From: Stenurella melanura
Lineage: Eukaryota > Arthropoda > Insecta > Coleoptera > Cerambycidae
DNA: 64,000 nt
Assembly (NCBI GenBank): GCA_963583905.1
Contig: OY757309.1
Span: forward strand, 131,268,977-131,332,976
Direction: 5' to 3'
Within the stretch, counting starts at the first letter, position 1, and every line of letters starts with the position of its first letter. Below, piece by piece: positions 19,650 to 28,199 of this stretch. The notes under the pieces were generated by a model. It did no database searches. It had not been told where the DNA came from and saw nothing but the letters and a program-made list of their open reading frames with translations. The position numbers and the translations under genes are program-made.

Positions 19650-21928
19650 TTTCCCGCCTGGGGCTGGCTGTTAGCTTGCTGCCGGGGGGCTGCCTGGCTT
19701 CGTTGCTGCGGTGGTGCCGTGGATGTCTGTCCTGGGCCCGGGTTATTGGTTGGACCTGCCTGTTGGCTTGGGTTGTTTAAGTTGGTGCCATGTCCACGTA
19801 AGTAGTTACCTCCTGTCTGGACATTTTGTTGGCGGAAGTTAGGGTTTCCCTGTTGGTTGGAATCGTATCCACGGGAATTGGGGTTGGCTCGCTGGTTGGA
19901 GTCATGTCCGCGGAGATTGGAGTTGCCTTGCTGGGGCTCTGACTGAGTTTGGTTGGTGGGGCAGTCTCGGTGATAGTGAAATCCCGGGCACTTGCGGCAC
20001 TTTGGTAGACTATTAGTAGTATTACTCGCAGGCGGGATGGTGGCTGGCCTCGGCAGCGGTCGGAGTTGCCTCTGAAATTCCCTGTAGTCACCCTCGGCGT
20101 TTTCAACCACTCGGCTCAAGCTTTCCATCGTGGCCACTGGGACATTTCTAGTTGCGAATCTTAGTTCCGGTCGCAGGAGCTCGCGCACCTCCATAACCAT
20201 CTCTTCTTCCGGCGTATACCTATCTACCCTCAGCCAGAGTCCAATTTTACGTTGTATAAAAACGGCGGCGGGTTCGTCGTCTTTTTGTCCCTCCCCGTGT
20301 AACCTGGAGCGTAGCTTCCCCAGGGTGGCAGTGTCGTTGAACTGCCGCAGGAGCTTTTCCTTTAAAAATTCGTATGTTATGTTGTGGGACTTCCACATCT
20401 CCAGGGTGCGTCTGGCTTGACCCTCGAGCTGTTCAATGGCCACTCTCACTTTATCCCTGCCGTGGATGTCTTCATGGAGCATCGCCTCCTCGAGCTCATC
20501 CAGGAAGTTGACTGGATCCTCCCATTCCAGGCCTGAGTAAGTGGGCAGCGCTCTCGTTCTTCTTGCGGGCATCCTGTGATGACCTTGTATTGCGTGTATT
20601 GCGGCTTGGACGCTTCCCTCCATTAGTCTTGTCATGCTCTCTGCTAGGTTTTGTGTTGGGCGCCACTGGGGGTCCATTTCCCCAGGATTTGTGTGTTCGG
20701 GTTGTCGTGGATCCTCTTCCCTCCGGAAAGATCTGGCCTCACGCTGTTGGTCGCCATGTCCACGGATATTAGCCCTTTCGGTGGCGTACGGCTGTGATGC
20801 GTTCCGTGCAGTGATGGGTGGCCGGCTATTTTCTTGTTGCCGGGTAATGGAGGCTAAATTTGAAGTCGTCAGAGCCAGGAGTTGTGTTAATTGTTCGTAA
20901 GAGGGTAGTCCCAAGCTCGGTTGGGGATAAGCCGTCACAGCGGCAGAGGGGACTGGGATCGTTCCAGTCGTTTGGGTTTGGAGCACTATTTGTCTTTGTG
21001 GCGTAGCACTAGGTCTTGCCGTCTGGTACGGTGGGGTGACGTGGTAGGCGCCGGCCGACGAGGTAGGCGTGACGAAGTACTGTGCGTTGGGCGGCGTGCT
21101 TGGACTTGGGCTGGTTGCTGTTGGTGGTACCATGCAGCGAGGGGTGGTCAGCTGGCGGCGAGGTGTCAGCGAGGCGTCGCTAAAGAGTTGGGGCCAGTCG
21201 GGTGTGGCAGCAATGGTGTACTGACCGCTGGGCAGCCCTGAGTCAGAGATGGAGGCTTCCCCATGTGTGGAAGCGAATCCAGCGAAGCGGCGATCTTCCA
21301 GCGCCAAGGAATCGTCGTTGGCCCGGGATGCTGTTGGGTCCACCATACAGCGAGGGGGCATCACCATATCATCATCACCACCCAATCTCTGTTCCGTCGC
21401 CGAGTTTCCATGCCACGATGCTGCGTTGCGCTCCATGCAGTAGGGGGGCATCGCCTGAGAATCGTTGCTACTCCATTCCATATTTGTTGCCTGGGCTTCA
21501 TGCCAGGTGGCTGCGCTGCGTGCCATGCAGCGAGGGGGCATCGTCGTGATGACGTCATGCGTGACCCCAGTGTCGTGTCCTATGTTGGTGGCGAGTCCTG
21601 CCTCGCTATGCCTGGGTGCTGAGCCCGGCGACGCACAGTATTGGGGCGCCGTCGTCGCGACGCCATGCGGAGCACTTGTGCCTGTGGAGAAATCAGAGGA
21701 CATGCTTACCTCGCCGAGCCGGGTTGCTGTGTTGCTTGTCGTGCAGTGTGTGGGGGCCACCGTCGTGGAGACGTCGGGCGTGACCCCCGTACCCCTTGTC
21801 AGGGCGTCGTGTTGGCGGAGCACTTCGTGGTCAGATGCTGTGAGGGGCGTCGTGCAGTGAGGGGGGGCCGACGTGGAGACGTCGCTCGCGACCCCGGTGC
21901 CTACTGCCTTGCCACTCCGGGTATGCAT
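19604..21928 (-). CDS. gag: Gag polyprotein beginning inside the 5' LTR
   Basis: Structural protein of the particle. First in-frame ATG at 21928 (MHTRSGKAVGTGV..), 774 residues to the stop at 19604; the frame is open further upstream but without ATG. The first ~390 residues are encoded by the LTR and contain degenerate repeats around MPPRCM..A..H. The frame then crosses the LTR edge and the primer-binding site (RGHGDQQREARS). The middle holds a retrotransposon Gag core (LPTYSGLEWEDPVNFLDELE.., RTLEMW, FLKEKLLRQFN). A knuckle CRKCPGFHYHRDC follows, which departs slightly from CX2CX4HX4C. The tail has repeated (L/S)RG(H/Y)(D/G) units. Pol is reached by a predicted -1 frameshift. Confidence 0.92.
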   Translation of the reverse strand: MHTRSGKAVGTGVASDVSTSAPPHCTTPLTASDHEVLRQHDALTRGTGVTPDVSTTVAPTHCTTSNTATRLGEVSMSSDFSTGTSAPHGVATTAPQYCASPGSAPRHSEAGLATNIGHDTGVTHDVITTMPPRCMARSAATWHEAQATNMEWSSNDSQAMPPYCMERNAASWHGNSATEQRLGGDDDMVMPPRCMVDPTASRANDDSLALEDRRFAGFASTHGEASISDSGLPSGQYTIAATPDWPQLFSDASLTPRRQLTTPRCMVPPTATSPSPSTPPNAQYFVTPTSSAGAYHVTPPYQTARPSATPQRQIVLQTQTTGTIPVPSAAVTAYPQPSLGLPSYEQLTQLLALTTSNLASITRQQENSRPPITARNASQPYATERANIRGHGDQQREARSFRREEDPRQPEHTNPGEMDPQWRPTQNLAESMTRLMEGSVQAAIHAIQGHHRMPARRTRALPTYSGLEWEDPVNFLDELEEAMLHEDIHGRDKVRVAIEQLEGQARRTLEMWKSHNITYEFLKEKLLRQFNDTATLGKLRSRLHGEGQKDDEPAAVFIQRKIGLWLRVDRYTPEEEMVMEVRELLRPELRFATRNVPVATMESLSRVVENAEGDYREFQRQLRPLPRPATIPPASNTTNSLPKCRKCPGFHYHRDCPTNQTQSEPQQGNSNLRGHDSNQRANPNSRGYDSNQQGNPNFRQQNVQTGGNYLRGHGTNLNNPSQQAGPTNNPGPGQTSTAPPQQRSQAAPRQQANSQPQAGNEQRAGPSQGARLQN
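19613..19655 (-). promoter_or_regulatory. Predicted -1 ribosomal frameshift signal between gag and pol
   Basis: On the minus strand the heptamer G GGA AAC (19655-19649) lies in the gag frame exactly as X XXY YYZ requires. A 7-nt spacer (19648-19642) is followed by a stem GAGCCGG (19641-19635) pairing with CCGGCTC (19619-19613) around a 15-nt loop. After slipping, the -1 frame is open straight into protease. Heptamer, spacing and stem all fit known retroelement frameshift sites. Confidence 0.85.
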
Positions 21929-22269
21929 TGCCACTTGACACTCAACACAATAAAACTCAAGTAAAACACACTGTCTGGTTACAACACGAGAGGAAGGGAT
22001 AACCTCATCAGCGTCGGCGTTGGCGTCGGTGCTCAAATGACTTCAGTTTCGGCAGAAGACTATTAGTTGCTGAAGGCTGGAACATTACTACTTGAAGGAT
22101 TGATCACTACTTCCTCGCTGAGAAAAAGTGTCCTCTTATATAGACTTTCTTGTGCTCAAATGACTTCTGCTTCGGCAGAAGACTATTTTCTTGCGCTCAA
22201 ACGACTTCTGTTTCGGCAGAAGACTAAAACATGAGTCATAATTTGTTCTCGATGCCGACGCCGATGACA
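20757..22269 (-). repeat. 5' LTR of the gypsy element
   Basis: The promoter LTR. Read on the minus strand it starts TGTCATCGG at 22269 and ends CCGTGGACA at 20757. TATA-like CTATATAAG at 22144-22136 lies ~125 nt from its start, so U5 plus R would exceed 1.3 kb and include ~390 codons of gag. Three hairpin-forming CTTCTG..CGGCAGAAG motifs lie around the TATA box. Confidence 0.95.
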
Positions 22270-22747
22270 GTGGAGAGCCGGCTGTATAGATTTCCTATGA
22301 ACAAGATACATGAAAATCTTTATGTGAGTGAGTAAGTACTACCACCGGCATACTTTTCATTTTTGCAAATTTTGCCCGCGTCATGGAATTCTGACGTCAC
22401 TTCCGGTCACGATTTTTTGTGTAATCGAATACATGAATAAAACTTATGTCAAAATGTAGGTTTTGAGGTGTACAATGAGATTGTAGTGGGGTGCCATCAG
22501 GCTTAATTTGCCCGCAACCCTGTGTTACCCTCGATTAAAGTATTTTTTTTTGTGTTTTCTTCCAGTTATTAAAAAATTAGGCTGCCTTTTCTTATTTGCC
22601 CACATCCTCCCATTTTGACGTCACTTCCGGTAAAATGACGCGGGCAAAATTTTATTAAATGAAAAGTGGCTCCCTGTAGATCTGTAGTAGTACTTACGCA
22701 TACAAACTTTTTCATAGGAAAATCTATACAGTCAGATCTCTACTAGA
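22270..22747. mobile_element. TIR MITE interrupted by the gypsy element
   Basis: Left end GTGGAGAGCCGGCTGTATAG at 22270 (its first 4 bp are repeated at 13459 by the gypsy target duplication). Right end is the inverse of GTAGAGATCTGACTGTATAG. Inverted similarity continues inward over CCTATGAA.., CTTTTCATTT, TTTTGCCCGCGTCAT and TGACGTCACTTCCGG. About 480 bp, non-coding. TAG flanks both sides of the original site (13456-13458 and 22746-22748), so a TA or TAG target duplication is likely. Superfamily not assigned. Confidence 0.75.
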
Positions 22748-23413
22748 AGTAATGGAGAATTTAGAAATGAAATTGGAACGAAAGAATAAAAAAGGCCTTT
22801 GAAAAGGCAAAGAAATTTGCTAACGAGTTACTTTTCCAAAAAAAATTATAAATAGTTATGTATAATAGTGTAGTAGTGTATTATTAGTTATGCATTTTAA
22901 TTAAAATAAAAATTTTTAATTTTTCTTATTTGATAAGATAATAAATAACAATAGTGTTTTATGTTTATATAATGTAGGCTATATATTATATACAGATGAA
23001 GTTTATATACAGTTCAAGCTGTAGGCGATCATTGTAATATATAGCCATTTCATTTATGCAAGTCAAATACAATACCTACTGCAGGTACAACGTACATCTA
23101 TAGCTGCTTATTATTAATAAATTTAATTTTATTAGTAAAAGTACCTTACCTACCATTTATACTACATATAGACTACCTATGTGACCTACCCTATAGTACA
23201 TACATAATAATATATTCCATATCACCATATTTCTAATCCTACTATATTAAAGAACCGAAAAAAACCGTTTGAACCGAAAAAATTGGTCCGAACCGGACCG
23301 AAAGGATATTCTCGGAACCGGAACCGAATCGGAACCCAAATTTTCTAATTAATCTGAAACCGGAACCAAATCGGAATCGCTATTTCATTTGGGTCCGGGT
23401 CCCTGCTTATAAG

Positions 23414-25053
23414 CATTCTTTACTGTTTACTGTACTACCTACTTAACTTGATGTATCCTGGGATTTTTCGGTCATCTTTAAATGAAAATTCTTATATTTT
23501 CTTACGTTTCGGTTTTATTAACCATCGTCAGAGGAAAAACTACAATATTTATATTAAGGATGTGTTTGCACGCCACAGTAAATTCGTATATAGAAAAAGC
23601 GAACTAATGGTTATGCCGATATAACAGGAACCATAAATTGGCTAGCTATAAGTACCCACATAGCACGCGATATGAAATGAACATTCAAAACTCATTGTCT
23701 ACATTCAAACGATATTCAGAACTTCTTTTACATATAGCCGTAATATACGTTTCGCGACGTACTTATATTAATATAGGAAAGATATTGCCAGTACGTTGTA
23801 CGATATTCCTATATATACCTACAATATACATGAAATAATGTTGATTCTGCGGTATACAGAGAATATTGTACGAATCTTCTCAAAAATTTGCTGATGTGTC
23901 AAATATTATATAGATATACAATAGGCAATATTTATGCTACGTACTTAATTCAATCTCTTTACAATTTACAAATGGAATATTTTTACAACATGATATTTTT
24001 GTATACTGTAGATATATACAAAAAGCTATATTAATTTTGAAATCTTTAACAAATATCACATAAACATTTAATGGATAATATATGTGTACCATCATATATA
24101 CCCTGATAATGTACCAGTCGAACATTTCTGCAACATGAAATTCATGTTTGTATTTTTAATATTCAAAACATTACATTCAAAAGTTGAACACATGTACACT
24201 ACAGCTGTATGCAATAAAAGCCAAATTGAATTTTAGAATGGGGTGTAAACATTTTGAGCCACGTAAATTATGTAAAGCCACCGACAAAGCAGTTTTAGCA
24301 ACATTGCAACCGAAACTTGAAACAATATAGCCCTATAGTAATATTGCACAGCAATGTTACATTTTGCAAAGGACCAACAAGATTTATGCGGTTTCTGATT
24401 GATTTTGACAGCATAATGCTGCATGCATTTGGGCCATATTACATAAAAAAATATGGTAAAGTTAAATATTAATTCTACGGCAGTCTTGTTGAAATATTGC
24501 CTTGTGCGGTGTTGGTATAGTACCTATCTATACCTCATAACAAAAACAAATAGATATTTCTCTATCTAGTTTTGGTTTAAGTACATTTATAATCATCCCC
24601 TGTGGTGAATGGCATACGTTTTATAAATTTTAAATCGTTGGTTAAAATTGTAGATATGAAATATGATTTAAATTTTGGACTTTGGACTTGTGATCGTATA
24701 TTAAATAATAATGAATAATAAAAATGATAACATATTCATCCCTTTTTCAATTTTCCTACTGTATTTAATTAATTAATAACTATCGGCATTTCTTAAGCAG
24801 GTAGTTCGTACTTGAGAAATGATTATTTAATTACATTTTATCGTTATATTTAGATTTCCGTTTTCCATGTCGTTACAATCATCCCCTTGTCGAATTTTTG
24901 AAATGCGCGCCACGGTCCTTAGATTAGTGCGCATGCTGTAATTTGCCATCACAGTCACAGGATTCACAGGCCACAAGCTGTCAAATGTCGATTTCAATTT
25001 GTTTGTGTTTTGTTTTCCCGTGATTATTAATTATTAGTCCAAGTGTAGGTACC
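23414..25053. other. AT-rich intergenic DNA, no gene
   Basis: No coding or RNA gene that I can support. ACGTTTCGGTTTTATT..CCATCGTCAGAGG at 23503-23536 matches a hammerhead-like motif on the minus strand and recurs, more decayed, at 38710-38745. TATA-rich sequence around 23750-24130 may be decayed satellite. Short open frames are random. Confidence 0.45.
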
Positions 25054-26339
25054 TTAATGGGCTTTTCCCTCAAATTTTTTTTATTGTGTTATTGGAAAGA
25101 GCCTATCAAAATATTGCTAAAAATGAATTTTTATTTTTTTTCTGAGCGCATAAAATACCACAAAAAAAATACAAATGTTCCGTAAATGAACAGCAGTTTG
25201 AAACGATAGCTTTCGGGCGCCAATGTGACGTCATCATAAACTGCACCAATCAGTATGAGATTAAACGGCCGTCAGAATTAGCTATGAAGGTGCATTCAAA
25301 AAGAACCTCACTTCTCTGCCTTGCTTTCCACAACCTGCAATTCTATTGGTGCCTGAAGTACATTTATGAGGAACTACCAATAGAATCTCATATTGCAAAG
25401 TGGTAACGCTTAATTGAGAACGTGCGTTTATGACGCCCATTGACAGTGCCAAGAAGTATCTGTCATAAATCACGAGAGTGCAGCCCAGCGTCTTCTTGTT
25501 TGGTGTTATAGTATTAATTTCTTTTAAAAATATGAGTAAATGTGAAGACAGATTTGTAAAAGGTCCACTAAAAGAAAGAACAATATATACATACGTTAAA
25601 ATGATCTTCGCAACAGAAAAATCCAGGAGCAGTATAAACAATACCTGAAACTTTTGCAACTTTCCACCATAATTTTCGAATTTCCAAATTTGTTGGAACT
25701 CGCAAAAATAACTTCGTACTATTTTCACTATTATTTGGACACACTGGTATAAAACAAACCTTTTTAAGCGGCATTTTATAATTAGAAGAGAGCAAAATTA
25801 ATTTTCGTATCGAACGTAAACATTAGAAAGTGAGGTTATCGAATAAAGTTTGAACATTTCAGTACAGCGTTGCCAAATGAAACTGGCATTATACCATATG
25901 TGAACCAAATGAACAAAAATAGAGAATATAAATCTGATATATAGATTTTAGAAACTCATACAGTCAAAAGTTGATACAATTTTTGCTTTTATTTAGTGTC
26001 AGAGAAACGAAGAATACGTTGTAACGAAAAAATGCGCTATTCAAAGTAGACAATTGATAACGGAAATACGATGTTCATGTAAAAAGACATACATCTGGCA
26101 ATAGAGGATCCTCATTAAGAATACGACTTTTATTGGTCTAATCAGTGTGACGTCACGCATGGCGCCTTAAAACTTACGTTTCAAATTACCTGAAATAAAA
26201 CTGATTTTGTAATGTAAATATTTGGTAGAACGTAAAAAATTGGAAGAAACTAAATTAAAATAAAATTATATTGCAGTTTATTATATGGCTTGATTATAGT
26301 GAAGTAGTAAAATTCAGTCATGCGGGAAAGGCCCATTAT
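25054..26339 (-). mobile_element. Kolobok-like THAP-domain DNA transposon, internally deleted
   Basis: Ends are TGGGCTTTTCCC (from 25058) and the inverse of TGGGCCTTTCCC (to 26335). Flanks are TTAA (25054-25057) and TTAT (26336-26339), one base from a TTAA duplication. About 1.28 kb. TGACGTCA-containing subterminal sequences lie near both ends in inverse orientation. It encodes a THAP-domain exon. Kolobok transposons combine TTAA target sites with N-terminal THAP domains, but P-type elements also carry THAP, so the assignment is an inference. Confidence 0.5.
25595..25774 (-). pseudogene. THAP zinc-finger exon (transposase N-terminus), partial
   Basis: THAP domains are C2CH zinc fingers that bind DNA, found in P and Kolobok transposases and in domesticated proteins. 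The exon begins MPLKKVCFIPVCPNN at 25774. It shows CX4C (CFIPVC), the buried FLRVPT, the conserved W (KLWWKVAK), and CX2H in FFCCEDHFN. A donor GTATGT follows at 25594. The next acceptor (TTCTTTCTTTTAG, near 25565) leads to frames that soon stop and lack the usual THAP continuation. The rest of the transposase is missing. It is probably non-functional, but a short THAP-only product cannot be excluded. Confidence 0.6.
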
Positions 26340-28199
26340 TGTATTGCAGTAAGTATTTTACAATCGTACACAATACAACTACCTACCACATAGTTTTAAG
26401 GATGGCCCCCCTTGTTGTCATTTTCAGATATTTTATATTCAGATACTAAAGTTTAATGTATCCCTTTGTACCTACTTACCTATATTATAATTGTAGCATA
26501 CTTTATTAGTTGTTATAATAATGACGGCGTTTGTAGGCACCAATTTCTTGAAAAGAAACGGAGGTAGTCTAATTCGGAATGGTAACACTCTTCGAAAAGA
26601 AAGTTTGATGGTCATCATTCAAACGGAACCAATTTGACAAATCATTGAAAACCAGGAGAAATCCCAGATGAAACTTGGACACTTTACGGGGTGTTTAAAT
26701 CTTATTTTTAAGAAGGTAGGTTCGATCTATTTCAATATTAAGATGCTTTTGTTTATTTAAATCACAACCATTGATTCTAATTACAACATACGAGTTGTTA
26801 TATTTATTCGTATTAATTTGCTTTATATCTATTTCAGAGGATTATAAAAAGCTGCAATTAGGTAAATGGAAAAGATCAGGAAGCACATCTGATGTACAGA
26901 GTGAACAGAAACAAATCAAGGGACTATATGTACAAAAAGCATATTAGTCCTCCGAAAAGATTATTATTGTCAGATGAACATAGTGATATCGAAGAACGTA
27001 TTGGAAGCCGGCGACTTCCCAAAGTGAAAGAAATGTTGTCCTTACTAGAAGCTAAAAGAGAATATGTTGTTCTTCTAATAACGCTGGTAGGCATTTAAAA
27101 TCACAAACACAAATATTTCCGAATTCCAAAAAAATACATATACCTATGTTTTGTTTTATGGTAATATCAATTTGTTTAATTTATTTTTGATTATTTTTAT
27201 TTTTTTCTGTAAGATGTGTTTATATTTATTAATTTCATCAAGGACAGTTTTTAAAGTAAAATACCTATTCAAATATAATTAATTGTTTTTTCTTTTATAG
27301 TTGGAACTAGCTCGTGTATCCCCACCTCCTCTACTCAGGAAAAAAATACCTTCTCCCAAAAATTGGAAAAGCCAAAAGAAAGTATTCAGCCAATAGGAGC
27401 AATCACAGGTGATGTGTTAAGAATGCCAAGTGGAGTTTCGCAATTATAAGTAGCACCATCGGCAACACCTGGACACTGGTTTTGAAAATGTAAGCCCTCC
27501 AGTTTTTACTATTTTTTACTTACTGGCAAAATATTTTTTATAGTAAAATACGACAGTTTATAAGTAACATTTTTTTTGTTAAAAAAATATCGATCAGTTC
27601 ATAAGTTGCAAAGCACATTTTTTTTGTTTAAAAAATGTCGATTTAAATTCTTGGCACAATTGTTATTTATTATTGCAATTGCATTTTGTAACAAAAAATA
27701 AAAATATATTTAAAGTAACACAACTGTTTTAATTATAACTCTTCCTATTTTATAATTTAAGATACATAATTGTTACGACGATGTAAAGTAGTTAATAGAA
27801 TAAAGTCATCTTTTGCTCTGAACAATTTAAAACATGATTTGAATTAGATAAAACTTTAAGGCAACATAATATGATTATCAGACTTTCGTAAATAACATGT
27901 TAATATGACTATTAAAGCTGAAGTTTTCAGAGTGATAAATGTGTGATTTTAAAATGGTTTCTAACAGATCTTATTATTAAAGTAAAATTATTTTTTTTGC
28001 ATATGATATTCTTGGGCCTTTGTAAAGTATTGTTATGGCAAATGCAGTTTTATTGGTAGGTTTATTTCGAGGTTTATTTAGCATTTGTGTGCTCCATTCA
28101 ACAAAATTTGATCAATAAAACATGCTCGAGTTTAACTGAAAAGTAATGGTAAAAACAAATTTTCCATGCAGTGTACATTGTGAGAAGCAATAAATATAT
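26340..28199. other. Intergenic DNA with a possible small spliced gene
   Basis: Apart from the candidate exons at 26847-27409, I see no coding signature here. AT-rich stretches at 27480-28200 show no repeat or TIR I can support. Confidence 0.4.
26847..27409 (+). CDS. Possible two-exon gene fragment, function unknown
   Basis: A frame from ~26862, with ATG at 26892 (MYRVNRNKSRDYMYKKH..), runs to CTG at 27087 and meets GTAGGC, a plausible donor. A pyrimidine-rich acceptor TTTTTTCTTTTATAG at 27286-27300 leads in phase 0 to LELARVSPPPLLRKKIPSP and a stop near 27407. An acceptor CTATTTCAG lies at ~26838, and an upstream donor AAGAAG|GTAGGT at ~26716 hints at an earlier exon. The protein is basic with an EHSDIEERIGSRRLPKVKEM stretch. 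I recognise no family. It may be a decayed gene or transposon exon. Confidence 0.3.

Larger units (their letters stand above)
13459..22273 (-). mobile_element. Ty3/gypsy LTR retrotransposon, complete and apparently intact
   Basis: The element is 13463-22269 (8807 bp), minus strand, flanked by GTGG at 13459-13462 and 22270-22273. The LTRs are 1513 bp each, begin TGT and end ACA, and I found no difference between them; every open frame in one recurs in the other at a constant offset of 7294. Just inside the 5' LTR a TGG starts the putative primer-binding site (20756 downward). AAAAAAGGGGGGTGG at 14990-14976 is the polypurine tract. Gag and Pol frames have no internal stops. Identical LTRs imply a very recent insertion. 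Confidence 0.95.
13109..23413. mobile_element. hAT element (~1.0 kb own sequence) carrying nested insertions
   Basis: An exact 8-bp target duplication CTTATAAG lies at 13109-13116 and 23406-23413. Ends are CAGGGACCCGGACC, inverted, as in hAT elements. Own sequence is about 13117-13458 and 22748-23405. Both subterminal regions are packed with ACCGGAACCG-type motifs, likely transposase binding sites. A short frame at 13338-13455 (DLIVSGFSITKEKVM..) may be a transposase remnant, but this is weak. The element is internally deleted and non-autonomous. A MITE and then a gypsy element inserted inside it. Confidence 0.88.

Noticed and set aside
25282..25728. 148-codon minus-strand frame overlapping the THAP exon
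   Set aside because: It is out of frame with the C2CH residues and reads across the likely intron.
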